Of a stretch of 64,000 nucleotides of DNA, positions 10,618 through 18,929 are shown piece after piece. Location of the stretch: contig JACTAT010000039.1 of assembly GCA_014526335.1 (NCBI GenBank), positions 7,498,104-7,562,103 on the forward strand. Reading direction: 5' to 3'. The notes below the pieces were generated by a model. It did no database searches, was not told the origin of the DNA, and was given only the letters and a program-made list of their open reading frames with translations. How positions within the stretch are numbered: position 1 is the first letter of the stretch; every line of letters begins with the position of its first letter. Made by a program: the position numbers and the translations under genes. Origin of the DNA: Chrysaora quinquecirrha (lineage: Eukaryota > Cnidaria > Scyphozoa > Semaeostomeae > Pelagiidae).

Positions 10618-13600
10618 AATAATAACAACAACAATAACAGCAACCATAACAACAACAACAACAATAACAACAACAGCAATCCAATAGCTGTTTGCTCAGG
10701 TGGTCTGAGTGCCCAACAAAGCAACTCAATAGTGATGCTTTGACTCATGCAATAAGTCTTGCTGACCACAACTGACCATAGAAGAAACAGCAGCAAATTT
10801 ACCATTTACCCTTACCATTTAAAGGGAGTACAAGACTTCAGTTGAAACAAAAGGATTTCCAATGGATTTCCTCAAAATCAATAGAATTTACGGCAAGTTT
10901 GTGTAAGATTCCAAAGCAGTGAATCCCTCTGCCCTGGATAAGGCAAAGTACAATACAAACTGTCTCTGCATACCCTAGATGAAGCTGGAATTTCTGGCGA
11001 TTCCAGTGATTCGGGTCATCAAGTGATTGTATGGAAAACTTTCCCAACGGCTCATGGAAACCAAGCAAGGGTTTCCGTATCCCACAAAAGTGCCTTTGGC
11101 AACGAATTTTCCTTTGGAGTCCTATTGTTTGATTGTAAGAAGACTTTGAACAGAATTTTCCTTGTTCTTAAAGGATACCAGAAGCCTGAACTACTGTTTT
11201 CTGTTTGGACAACAAATCCAGAGAAATCCGGGAAAATTCCTTCATTCAAAAGAGAACCTCTTAAGCCCTGTTTACACTACAAAAATCTAACCCGGGTTAA
11301 CTTCAACCCGGGTCGAACCCGGGTTAAATTTTTGTAGTGTAAACGCGACTTACATCTGATGGTGGGTTACTTTAACCCTGGTTCAACCCGGGTTAGTCGC
11401 GTTTACACTACAAAAATTTAACCCGGGTTAACTTCAACCCGGGTCGAACCTGAGTTGAAATTTCGTAGTGTAAACAAGGCTTTAGATTTTTCCAAGTTGT
11501 GATATTCCCACAGGAAAATTGAGCGTAAACAAACAGTCCAGACATTAATTTTTTTTGCAAAAGGCCCATGGGAATTGAAGCCTTGATAAGAAAACAACTG
11601 AAAAACTTCCAAATTAACAAAGCTAGTAGTTAAGTCGAGTCGACCTAATGCAACCAAATTTGGAGCTTCATTTACGTTGATAAAATTATACAAAACCAAA
11701 GTCATACCCACGAAACCCAGAATTGAAAGAACTTCCAACCTTGATGTGCCAAGACAGACTCAAAAATGATAAATTTCCACCATTATTTGATGGATAACTT
11801 TCCCTTGCCTGACATGCTTTTAGTTCATGTTCAGTTCAAAACACAACCAGTCATCAGTGCACTCTGTGAATCTCTTTGATCAAACTAATAGACTTTTATA
11901 ATTCCCAGACAACCAGAACAAAGAAATAAAGAAAACCCATTCATTGTATTCACACAGTACGTAAGCCGTAGAAAAAGGCTTTGTTAATGCCTTGGGAACT
12001 GATTTAATTCAATTTTGATCATATCATTTATTGATGATTTTCTGATTTTGTTATTATCACACAAGATACAATAGAGAACAGTGTATCGAAGGAAGATAGA
12101 AGAAACGATTGACCCACGAACACTGGGATTGAACAAGCCACGTAACAAACCATAATAATATTCTTTAGTGTTGGTTATTGCTGTGGTTATGCCTATTTAC
12201 GTTTATTCAGCACAGCTTTGCTGAAGGGAACGCAAACGCAATCTCATGAAAATTTCAAGTGTTTCTGCTGTTTTAATTTCTTTCTTGTTATGGTGTCCTG
12301 TCTTGAGAGCTGACCAACCTGAGTACCCCAAGTATTCACCCTCGTTACTACTAGCTAATTTGCATATTTCAGAAAAGTATTCAACCTTCCTAATCACAAA
12401 AGTACCCCAGCGAGTACAACGAGCTGCAAAACCGACGTGACCTTGGGCAAGGGACATTTCGCTCTTCGAAAAGGCGTATGAGATCATGATGAGATTCTCG
12501 GAGATTCCCGTCGAAACAAAAGGATTTAAGAGATTCCTATAAAAACAATAGAAACCCCGAAAATGGGGGTACGAGATTCCAAGGATTGAATTCCCCTTGA
12601 ACTTTGGTGTGGCTAAGATTCTCTGCCGTTCTAACTGATCTTCGATTCCTCGAGTCAATGACCGTCTCAGTGTGACCATAACATAACCTTTTCTGACTCT
12701 ACTGACATGTCCTGAGCCGCTTGGGACCGAACTTTCTTATGACAGGTACCGATCGGAAAGTGTGTGAGGAGGTATGGTGAGGACGCCCGACGTCGGACGG
12801 GAAAGGAACCCAACTTGGGCGGGCAAGGAATTCTAGGGACACTGTGAATAAAGGAAACCTTGAGAAGAGGGCTTTTGCGAGAGAAAACGGGCAATTTTCA
12901 ACGAAGGGGAATTCACTCTTTGAAAATTTCGTATATTCTTGCGGGAAAACCTATTGTTTTACTACGTCTACAACTTTCTGAAGAGTGATCTGCCCTTCCA
13001 TTTTCAATGTCATAAAAATATTACAGGTGGGAGCCTTAAGGTCCCCCCCCGTTTCCAACGTCTACAGAAAACTCAATCTGCGGAGAATGCAAAATTTGCG
13101 TACTGTTTACAGCCTTCTTTCGTGCGATAGCGACAGCAGTGATATTAATTTCCCGGGGATTAAAGAGCTAGGAAATTGGCAGTACCCTGTAAATGCAAAT
13201 AACATAAATTTCAAAAATATTTTGAATGCAATAAAAGTAGCTACCTGAATTTTTCATTTGCTTGAGAAAATCAGCTCCGGATAGTTGTCTTTTCATGAGG
13301 AAACTTCTATCGAATGGTCGCAATACTTCAATATTGGTCGTTATAGAGGTTGATGTATTCATTTTGTAAATTTCCTTCGGAAGAAGAAGAGAGAAACAGA
13401 AAATAAGATAGAGTTATATACATTTTCATTCAATAAGCAATGGCTCAGTGAGCAACTAGTAGATAGTGCTGGACTTATCGGAACATTAAGCAACTTAAGG
13501 GTCAATTGAATTACTGTAAGCAACCAAGAACTCAAACAACCAAGGTGCGGTATTCATGTCAATATATATATGTTGATGTGATAAGATATATCAGTCTTTT

Positions 13601-16600
13601 AGGTAACGTGTTTCCACAAGTCATGCGTTCTAGGCCCAACAAATCAGGATTTTGACCGGCGAAACCAGGAGTGGTTTTGCATCAATTTTCACCGTCTTCC
13701 AGAATCATCACATATCACATCTGTGCATCATCTTCCAGAAAATTTCGCACCGATCCAGACCTCTTTCAAAGTCTATTGACATCTAAGAAAAGACATGTTG
13801 CACCCCAAAAAATGGTTAATATCGCTACCCTCATCACGGTCGCAACAGCGCTCACGTCGAGGGTGACTGACGGGAATCAGTTGTCAACTAAGAACGTTCC
13901 CAATTTTCTCGAACTGTGGGCCGACTAGTTGTCTTAAACAAGGAACAAGTTAAGGAGCGATTGCGTCGACATGCCTCGCCAATTAGCAGTCGGCAACTAG
14001 TCCTGACTGTGCGCAATGTCGAGATAAAAAATATATAAAATCATTAACATACGTCTCGCACAGCAGTTTCTTTTTCTTCCACAGCATCCAGCTGACGACT
14101 GACAACATCGAGTTCACATTGGATTTTCTTTCTTGCTGCCATGTTGTCAGTTATTTTGGCATTTGTCAGTTCACTTTTTAGTTTATACTGTAAAAAAAGG
14201 TATGAATAAATTCAACCACAGATAAAGGAAGTAAAACATTTGTACATCGTGCCATTTCCAAGGTTTCAAAGTACAGTATAGGAATTGGGAAAACACACAT
14301 TGTTGCTGGATCATCCCCATAATTTGAAGAGGTCCACCATGTTGATTTGTCATCTGCAAGCCAGTGTGCTAGTTTTGAACCATTTTTTCATAGCTTTCAT
14401 GAAAGCCGCTTTGAAGGTGCTGTGGCGTTGTGGACTAGTCCAGCTAACATGGTGGCAGAAGCTCTGAACAATAAAGTACCCCCTAAGGGCCCCCGGGGGA
14501 ACTTACCCTTAGCGATGTTAGCTTCCTTATTTCTGTCTGGTACTCAGTTCGTCTAAAAGTAGAAATGATTGACATTAGGTGAATGGAAGCACTGAATTTT
14601 GAGCAATGTTGATAAATCGAGTACATGTTTTCTTTAAGACCACAGCTTCGACTTCAGACTGCCTGTTTCCTATTTTTGACTGATTTTTCACCACATTGAC
14701 ACCCCCTTCCCTGTTCGAAAACATGTTTAAAATGCGTTTCCTGGCAAGAGCTTTAGGTTGGTAGACTTTGTTTCTGAAAGGACCATGACTAATAAAACTA
14801 ACAATATTTATTCTATACCTTCTACGTTTGTCTTGAATCGATTCTCCAGCACTCTAGAAGATATATTGAGAGAATAAAAAACGATCTCATATTTTAAATT
14901 TTAAAGACTAGTTTATTCTTAATTTATTCTTAACTTCATTATGTCTTCATTTCTAATTCTGCCACACCGGAAATTAATTGAGCAGAATTACCCTCCCCTA
15001 GCGATAGATGGCTCTGAGAACCACACAGCTGGGGAATATCTGTCTCCTGGCAGATCGTATAGTGGGGTGATGGTCGGATGCTATGGACCCTAGACTTAAT
15101 GAAAACCTTACCTTTTTAGGTAATATGGATAGTACATCGATCGAGCCTCCTAAATCTGAGTTTGCTAAAAGAAGAAAAAGAACACGTTCAATATTAATCA
15201 ACTGAAAGGGCAGGACCTAAAGCATGCTTATCTTTTATTACACAGGGTAATTTTTGGTAGAAGTAAGGCCCTGGCCAAACGATCAAACATTGTTGGTCAA
15301 ACATTTGAGATTTGCTTGTCAAGCAAAATGTTTGACCGTTTGGCCACGTCCAAAATCATTGCTCGTCCATTTTTTGCTTGTTACTTTTGCTTGTCAAGCA
15401 GTGTTTTTGGAAGTGGCCAAACAGTGAAACATTTGTTGTACAGTAAATTTAAAAAGCTGGACCAACAATGTTTGATCGTTTGGTCAGGGCCTAATAAATG
15501 GGAAAAGATAATCAAAGGGGGAAATAAGATACTGTATATCTTATTTCCATTTAGCCAGGCTTATTTAGACATAGCGCACAGACAGAACTAGTTTGCCGAC
15601 TCCTAATCAGTGGTTTGAACTAGCTAATTCATCGCAACTGACCTGTCGACATAATCGCTCTGGCAACTAGTTGGCAATAAGAAAGTTGGGCATGTTCTAC
15701 CTCTGCGATTAGTTAACAACTGATTCCCGTCAGGCGCTGTCGACATGAGCGCTCCCACGACTGCGATAAAATGTATCCTACAAGTTCTGACTAGTTATTG
15801 ATAGTCGACATAAATTGACAGTTATTACTAGTTGGCGCTCGTTTTATCGTATCGTAGGTATAAAGGAGTATAATAAAAGCCCTGCTCACAATTTTTGCAG
15901 AATCGAGTCAGATGTACTGCGATGTAAAGCTCGTCTTTGTTAATTCTCCCATCACGGTCAATATCAGATAGATCCCTACAAGAAAAACAAATGGATACAC
16001 AAAAGTAACAGTTTCAAAGAATTAAGCGCTACAGAGGATTTACTTATTCAAAGTCTACAAATCCAAAATTTCTTAAGTTTAAATTTACTGCGTTTAGGAA
16101 AAAACTGTATTTCATGTGCTGGCCCGTTCCTACGGGGTGGGAGTGGGAGTGTGCCACCCCCCAGGGCACAGTGGCTGTCCGCAAAACGCCAACATCGGTC
16201 GTCTTGGGTAAAATTTTGAGCCAATAGAAAGAAATGATAGATATAAATCGGCGTATTGAGATGTAAAACCACCGAAAATGTCTAAATTATCCTAATAATC
16301 ATTAAAACTATACCTAATACTTTTCTTCCCGTCCGTTTAGAAAGCACTACTGGCAGACTGAGTCGAGAAGGTGAAGGTGAAATGGTGTTTTTAGCGCCAG
16401 TCGCTAGGATCTGAGTAGTAGGTTAACTGATCGAGACCTCGACCCTGGCCGTGACGCTACCGTGGCTGGGCTCGAACCATGACCACACTGAGGTTCTGAC
16501 ACCATGAGTCAGGTGGATTACACCATGACGCTACAGCACCTTCAGAAAGTTTAATATAGACTGAGTCGATGAATCATGTGTCAAAGTGTTAAAGTTAATC

Positions 16601-18925
16601 TTTCGGCAAATAAAAGTTTAACTTACCATATTTTTGCAAGAACATCGGTTGGGAGTTCAGATTTAATGAGAAAACCTAACACACGTTCGCCTGAAAAGAT
16701 AAACAGATGATTTGATCATGCCCTAAAATGCCAAACAAAAATAACCAGAAAATATACGAAAACAGCGTTTAAGTAGGTCCAAAGATTTTTCCGCTATCTC
16801 TCGCAAATTATACAAAGCTTAAAGTAAGAACGGCACTGGTTAGTGCGTAGTAGTAACCAAAACACGAAAATGGGATGAGAGCCTTGGGCTGTATGAGTTT
16901 TTCAGTTGCTCGGCAATTCAAATGAGCTTCAAAGCTCAATAGAATTGTTTTCAGTCATGTCTGCATTCCAGTTTCGAGTTCCATAAATTGGTGTATTCCC
17001 CTGCCAAAACTCTATCCTTGTGTTTGTCATTCAGGAAGCATATACAAATTACTCAAACCTCGAGGAGAGCATAGGGCTGTATGACTTGGAGAGTTATTTG
17101 CCGATTTTATGATTTTATTGAGCTCTATAGCTTAAAGGAAACGTCGTTGGCTCTCTGTTCATGCAGTCCAGGTTCGAATCCCATCTTTTGTAGTATGCCA
17201 CTTGTGGAAAAGTCTGCCCTTTAGTGTATGACTTGGAGAGTTACTCGACGATTTCATTGGGTTCTATAGCTCAGTGAAACGTGGTTGGTTCTCTGACCAT
17301 GCAGGTCTATTGTAAAATCTATAAAAATTAACATAAACTTACTGTCAAGATATTCATCGTCGAGCTGTCTCAGCCAGTCAAATATATTTGAATAAGCTTC
17401 AATCTCCTGTTCATTGGCTTGTGCAATAACCAATAGCGGACGAGATGTAGGCCGCGAATGTGCAGGTATTGATTCAGGAATCTCAAATCCACACAGCCTC
17501 TGTTGGATCAGGTGCATAGCAACAACGAACTCTCCCTCGTCCAGCATGTTGTCTCGTGTGGTGTCGGAGAGCTTCCTAAAAAATTAAAGACCCAAAAACC
17601 TCGCAGAAATTTTACTAATGTCTATTACTGCAATACATTGAAGCAAAATATAGCTTGATCTACTCGGTGAAAATTCCATTGTTCTTCCCGCTGAAAGTTG
17701 ATTAGTGTGTTTAAAACACAATGCCAATTCGGCCTCTCTTTCTGATTGGTGCATTTGGAGCCGCACCTGGGTAAAAATCGGCCTTAGTCTATTGTTTCGG
17801 TCTGATTCTGACATTCATAATCTGAGGAGTGTCAGACGAAAAAAGTTTTAAGTAAGCCCGAAAATGTTCCCGCTGTTTATCGCGATTTTGAAGTTGTGTA
17901 CTACTCAAAAACTTTTCGCCTGCGCATTACCTAGGCATATACACAAGATTAAGATTCCGAAGTGAAATGTTCTAAGCAAGGCGATGCAATGAATAACTGT
18001 TAGGAATGGTTTGAAGAAATTTTGGAGTTGTTTGGCCACCTAGTTGTGTGAGCCAGCATCATGTTGGGTTAAGTTTGAAGTTCCTATTAGCAGCCAGCAT
18101 GCAGAAGGAAGCTGGGCGAACTGTAGGCTGTAATGTTGGCGAAGGCTTAACAAGGAAATAGGACTTCCCTATAGACACATTACTAGCTGTATGCTATATT
18201 TGAATCTCAATCCTAGTCTGCGCGTATGCTTTGGCTTGATAGTCCTTGTGGACAAGGGCGGACTGGCAGGGATGCTAGGTTGCGATTGCAACCCGGGCCT
18301 TCGCATATAGGGTCTTTGCTTGTTATATAGGGTCTTTAACAAACTGTTTCTGTTGTTTCTTGAGCAAATCTCTTCGATTTCTTGGGATTTCGAAGAGATC
18401 TTGACTGGTTTCGCTCAGTCTGAAAACAGTTGTTTCTTAATGGAGATAATTGGAAAGAAGTAAAAATAAAAAGATAATCAGCTTACCCGCAAGAAAATAT
18501 GGAAGCAAGAGAATATAGAAATGCGAAAATATGTATAAAAGGGAGACGATTTTGCCATCAAAATATCGCAAATAAGAAAAGAAGTATTAACATAAACAGT
18601 AGCCCTTGCCTTGAATTGATTTTTTACACAGGAGCTCGCTAGAAGGAACTAACAAGACAAACTGCTATAGTGAAAACAGGCCCCTTTTACTGGAAATAGC
18701 AACCCTTGAGATTCGCTGCCGGTCCGCCTCTGCTTTTGGAAGTGCAAGTAAGGAGGTCCATCCGGCCTTATTATAATTACCCATCGGTTTCGGGCTAGGC
18801 TATACGTACTAATAAAATGATACAAACAACTACAGAGAGCAAAAGTCTTTTATTGACATACCATATTTTGCTGAGATCAGGCAAGGGCAATTTCGACTTG
18901 ATGAACAGGGAACGTGCTCTTTCTC
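712..18925 (-). CDS. EH-domain, coiled-coil, long disordered-tail protein (whole gene, exons listed separately)
   Basis: At least twelve exons on the minus strand appear to form one gene. Exons at 18925-15890 encode two EH modules, which bind NPF peptides in endocytic adaptors such as EPS15 and intersectin. Exons at 14853-14053 encode a coiled coil. Exons at 13374-712 encode a very long Ser/Lys/Glu/Arg-rich disordered tail. Phases agree at 13245 to 8479 (phase 1), 8071 to 7717 (phase 0), 7451 to 6106 (phase 1) and 1606 to 924 (phase 0), provided that single-base indels in A-runs are allowed. No DPF repeats, UIM or SH3 domains are seen, so it is not an ordinary EPS15 or intersectin. The 5' start, at least one exon between 15890 and 14853, and possibly the 3' end were not found. 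The tail could belong to a separate gene, but the phase matches argue against that. Confidence 0.6.
1059..1200. mobile_element. Harbinger-like MITE, one-ended degraded copy
   Basis: The block CTTAGGCCGTAGCAAAACGATCAACCATTG, split here as CTTAGGCCGTAGCAAAACG and ATCAACCATTG, followed by CAAATGTTTGACCGTTTGG, matches the ends of the complete elements at 15267-15491 and 20875-21471. The second terminus is not recognisable. It lies in the intron between 1606 and 924. Confidence 0.5.
1606..6106 (-). CDS. EH/disordered-tail gene, giant 4.5-kb exon with multiple frame breaks
   Basis: The acceptor TTGCTTTTAG lies just above 6106 and the donor GTAAGT just below 1606. Between them the coding style (Lys/Glu/Ser/Asp-rich, disordered) never stops, but the frame changes about nine times: near 6051, 5701, 5407, 5067, 4700, 3056, 2978, 2443 and 2411. 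Most breaks sit at runs of A on the coding strand. The longest open piece is 547 codons (4691-3048). Recognisable items are a tandem ISKKEV-type repeat (5710-5400, unit about 15-17 residues), LDMLEET twice (5330-5160), KDDY repeats (5050-4870), short LF motifs (LKSIKVFKEMFE near 3880, LKSVGQFRQLFE near 3200, SIKDRLALFQ near 2830), and two helices with the pattern RxRKE(I/L)EEQE(E/K)RE (2160-2110 and 1890-1840). No enzyme domain is seen. It is likely a scaffold region; function unknown. Confidence 0.6.
6430..7380. repeat. Higher-order tandem repeat, about 208-bp period, intronic
   Basis: The block GAGACTTGGCATTAGAGATT recurs at 6593, 6801 and 7009, a period of 208 bases, and again diverged at 7229. 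Inside each unit are short 10-12-base sub-repeats of the type GG(C/T)ATCAGA. The array fills the intron between the exons at 7451 and 6106. No coding potential is seen. Confidence 0.8.
7451..7717 (-). CDS. EH/disordered-tail gene, Ser/Lys-rich exon with one frame break
   Basis: The acceptor CCATTACAG lies above 7717 and the donor GTATGAC below 7451. The upstream half is open in phase 0 and begins ESDVNMNEQKDAKRKESS. After an A6 run (7582-7587 on the plus strand), the frame one base shifted reads SPWNKKRNTSASKVSSSEEE and ends in phase 1. That is exactly what the next exon (6106) needs to give DSQTKSNRK. So one A is missing relative to a continuous gene. The unshifted frame is also open to the donor but then mismatches the next exon's phase. 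Confidence 0.55.
7750..8050. repeat. Degenerate TGATC/TCTGA tandem repeat
   Basis: The roughly 300 bases are built from imperfect iterations of TGATCTGA, TAATCTGATCAA and GATCTGACTTGA. GATC tetramers are very dense. The repeat fills the short intron between exons 7451-7717 and 8071-8479. Confidence 0.75.
8071..8479 (-). CDS. EH/disordered-tail gene, RS-rich exon with one frame break
   Basis: The acceptor TTTGTTTATCTAG lies above 8479 and the donor GTAAAATAAC below 8071. It starts by completing the phase-1 codon left at 13245 and continues NHIKFDDIKPETFLQ, then an acidic SSDDESEANE and a basic RRRKRSRPKRQ. At an A4 run (plus 8232-8235) the frame must gain one base. It then continues SESENQISRTRSRRSQSP and ends in phase 0 at the donor, matching the exon at 7717. 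Without that base the frame hits a TAG eight bases before the donor. Function unknown; low-complexity RS/acidic tail. Confidence 0.6.
8741..9012. mobile_element. MITE with about 19-bp terminal inverted repeats
   Basis: The left end GCCTGGCTAAACTAGGAGAC and the right end GTCGCCTAGTTTAGCCAGGC are inverted copies with one mismatch. The element is 272 bases long and rich in GAGACA and CGCG words. The flanks CTTTAA and CTTTAC may be a target duplication of about 5 bases. It lies in the long intron between 8479 and 13245. The superfamily is not assigned. Confidence 0.75.
9165..9480 (-). repeat. 28-bp satellite array A
   Basis: About eleven copies of a 28-base unit read on this strand as ATGAACATGCTGACGAATRC plus AGTATGAA. 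The unit is the same as the arrays at 29340-29630 (same orientation) and 38455-39250 (opposite). Because 28 is not a multiple of three, all three frames encode the same 28-residue cycle. The apparent ORFs here are therefore artefacts. Confidence 0.9.
9481..10470. other. Intronic or intergenic DNA, nothing recognised
   Basis: No exon, RNA gene or element was recognised. The base composition is ordinary for the window, with only short chance ORFs. Confidence 0.5.
10475..10682. repeat. (AAC)n microsatellite with AAT/AGC interruptions
   Basis: About 208 bases of AAC trinucleotides are interrupted by AATAACAGCAACCATA blocks that themselves recur three or more times. The poly-Leu, poly-Val and poly-Thr ORFs across it are shadows of the repeat. 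Confidence 0.95.
11264..11481. mobile_element. Palindromic MITE, TTA target duplication
   Basis: The ends AGCCCTGTTTACACTAC and GTAGTGTAAACAAGGCT are inverted, flanked by TTA on each side (11261-11263 and 11482-11484). The interior holds two inverted modules in tandem. Each runs from TTTACACTACAAAAAT through AACCCGGGTTAACTTCAACC to its inverted partner. The middle carries GTCGCGTTTACACTAC against GTAGTGTAAACGCGAC. A TWA target duplication suits the PIF/Harbinger superfamily. Confidence 0.8.
11485..13240. other. Intronic DNA of the EH gene, nothing recognised
   Basis: No convincing exon was found. A 158-codon minus-strand ORF at 12203-12679 has no domain, a mixed composition unlike its neighbours and no matching phase, so it is not called. 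Confidence 0.4.
13245..13374 (-). CDS. EH/disordered-tail gene, exon linking coil to tail
   Basis: A strong pyrimidine tract (TTTCTCTCTTCTTCTTCCG, then AAG) precedes the exon at 13374. It opens in phase 0, matching the coiled-coil exon ending at 14053, and reads EIYKMNTSTSITTNIEVL, then FDRSFLMKRQLSGADFLKQM. The donor GTAGCTAC leaves one base, G, which the exon at 8479 completes to Gly-Asn-His-Ile-Lys. The phase match at both ends is the evidence that coil and tail belong to one gene. Confidence 0.6.
13440..13690. repeat. Second copy of the TTAAGCAACT dispersed repeat
   Basis: It shares ordered blocks with 1-270: CATTAAGCAACT, CAATTGAATTACTGTAAGCA, CTCAAACAACCAA, a pyrimidine-rich middle, then GATTTTGACC(G/C)G(C/T)GAA and GGAGTGGTT. 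The copies are clearly diverged. Confidence 0.55.
13715..13790. mobile_element. One terminus of the 58-bp-TIR MITE family
   Basis: CATCTTCCAGAAAATTTCGC followed by ACCGATCCAGACCTCTTTCA and AAGTCTATT matches the right end of the complete element at 26490-26865. No opposite end is recognised, so it is a fragment. Confidence 0.6.
13830..14010. repeat. Dispersed repeat related to 15585-15765
   Basis: It contains CTGACGGGAATCAGTTGTCA, GACTAGTTG, TGCGTCGACATGC and GTCGGCAACTAGT. The same words, many inverted, occur at 15585-15765 (GCGCTGTCGACATGAGCGCT, AACTGATTCCCGTCAG, GGCAACTAGTTGG). It is probably a pair of degraded copies of one element in opposite orientation. Confidence 0.45.
14053..14187 (-). 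CDS. EH/disordered-tail gene, coiled-coil exon 3
   Basis: This is exactly 45 codons, phase 0 at both ends, after a TTTTTTTACAG acceptor and before a GTATGT donor. It encodes YKLKSELTNAKITDNM and then CELDVVSRQLDAVEEKET. Leu, Ile and Val are spaced as heptads, so it is a coiled coil. In EPS15 and intersectin a coiled coil likewise follows the EH modules and drives dimerisation. Confidence 0.7.
14408..14475 (+). mobile_element. SINE head fragment
   Basis: GAAGGTGCTGTGGCGTTGTG, then GTCCAGCTAACATGGTGGCA, matches the first 65 bases of the SINE at 510-693. The rest is missing. Confidence 0.55.
14507..14552 (-). CDS. EH/disordered-tail gene, coiled-coil exon 2
   Basis: A 46-base exon lies between a CTTTTAG acceptor and a GTAAGT donor. 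One base completes the codon from the 35-base exon upstream; it then reads RTEYQTEIRKLTSLR and ends in phase 0, joining the 14187 exon in frame. The heptad pattern continues. Confidence 0.6.
14819..14853 (-). CDS. EH/disordered-tail gene, small coiled-coil exon 1
   Basis: A 35-base micro-exon lies after the acceptor TATATCTTCTAG and before a GTATAG donor. It reads SAGESIQDKRR and leaves two bases that the exon at 14552 completes. It cannot join the EH exon at 15890 directly, because that would create a stop, so at least one exon between them is missing from this annotation. Confidence 0.4.
15267..15491. mobile_element. PIF/Harbinger-like MITE, TAA target duplication
   Basis: The left end GGCCCTGGCCAAACGATCAA plus ACATTGTTGGTC is inverted at the right end, giving a TIR of about 32 bases. 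TAA flanks both sides (15264-15266, 15492-15494). It is 225 bases with no coding capacity. It is the same family as 20875-21471 and the fragment at 1059. Confidence 0.8.
15585..15765. repeat. Dispersed repeat related to 13830-14010
   Basis: It shares words with 13830-14010 in inverted order (see that entry). The interior repeats CAACTAGT and GTCGACAT. Confidence 0.4.
15890..15975 (-). CDS. EH/disordered-tail gene, second half of EH module 2
   Basis: The acceptor TTTTTCTTGTAG precedes the exon; its first base completes the conserved Trp codon split at 16627. It reads DLSDIDRDGRINKDELYIAV and then HLTRFCKN. The twelve-residue loop DIDRDGRINKDE has every ligand position of a canonical EF-hand (Asp1, Asp3, Asp5, Gly6, Ile8, Glu12), so this EH module should bind calcium. 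The donor GTGAGC leaves one base. Confidence 0.8.
16367..16557 (-). mobile_element. tRNA-derived SINE, copy 2, with 12-bp target duplication
   Basis: Read on the minus strand it follows the copy at 510-693, including the B box GGTTCGAGCCC and the CACCTTCACCTTC end. AGACTGAGTCGA flanks it at 16355-16366 and 16558-16569, a perfect 12-base target duplication. It sits in the intron between the two halves of EH module 2. Confidence 0.85.
16627..16690 (-). CDS. EH/disordered-tail gene, first half of EH module 2
   Basis: A 64-base exon, acceptor TCTTTTCAG and donor GTAAGT. It reads ERVLGFLIKSELPTDVLAKI followed by the first two bases of Trp. The LPxDxLxKIW pattern is the EH helix carrying the NPF-binding Trp. 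Length and phases are identical to the exon at 18862-18925. Confidence 0.85.
17343..17575 (-). CDS. EH/disordered-tail gene, second half of EH module 1 plus linker
   Basis: The acceptor TTTAATTTTTTAG lies above 17575 and the donor GTAAGT below 17343. It completes Trp and reads KLSDTTRDNMLDEGEFVVAM then HLIQQRLCGFEIP, the second half of an EH domain. Its EF loop (DTTRDNMLDEGE) lacks Asp3 and Gly6, so it probably does not bind calcium. After a Pro/Ser linker the exon begins EH module 2 with NEQEIEAYSNIFDWLRQLDD. Confidence 0.85.
17690..17830. repeat. Dispersed repeat shared with 61790-61940 (inverted)
   Basis: The words CTGATTGGTGCATTT, CCTTAGTCTATTGTTTCGGT, TTTAAAACACAATG and ATCTGAGGAGTG appear reverse-complemented at 61790-61940, inside the hAT element there. 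Neither copy has coding capacity. Confidence 0.65.
18254..18732. mobile_element. Non-autonomous hAT element, 8-bp target duplication
   Basis: The left end CAAGGGCGGACTGGCAGGGA and the right end, ending CGGTCCGCCTCTG, are inverted. The subterminal GGTTGC and GCAACCC also pair. Flanks are CTTGTGGA (18246-18253) and CTTTTGGA (18733-18740), an 8-base target duplication with one mismatch, as expected for hAT. The length is 479 bases. Its longer relative is at 61398-62946. Confidence 0.85.
18862..18925 (-). CDS. EH/disordered-tail gene, first half of EH module 1
   Basis: A 64-base exon after an ATTTATCTTATAG acceptor, donor GTATGTC. It reads ERARSLFIKSKLPLPDLSKI and the first two bases of Trp, close to intersectin and EPS15 EH helices. 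The exon carrying the first EH helix and the start codon, which must lie upstream, was not found. Confidence 0.8.
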
Positions 18926-18929
18926 CTAT

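Noticed and set aside
10365..10805. Poly-Leu ORF resembling a membrane protein
   Set aside because: It reads an (AAC)n microsatellite in reverse.
12203..12679. 158-codon minus-strand ORF
   Set aside because: No domain, no splice context, composition unlike the flanking exons of the EH gene.
712..18925. Naming the gene EPS15, EPS15L1 or ITSN
   Set aside because: EH modules resemble both, but no DPF repeats, UIM or SH3 domains are visible and the tail is unlike either family.
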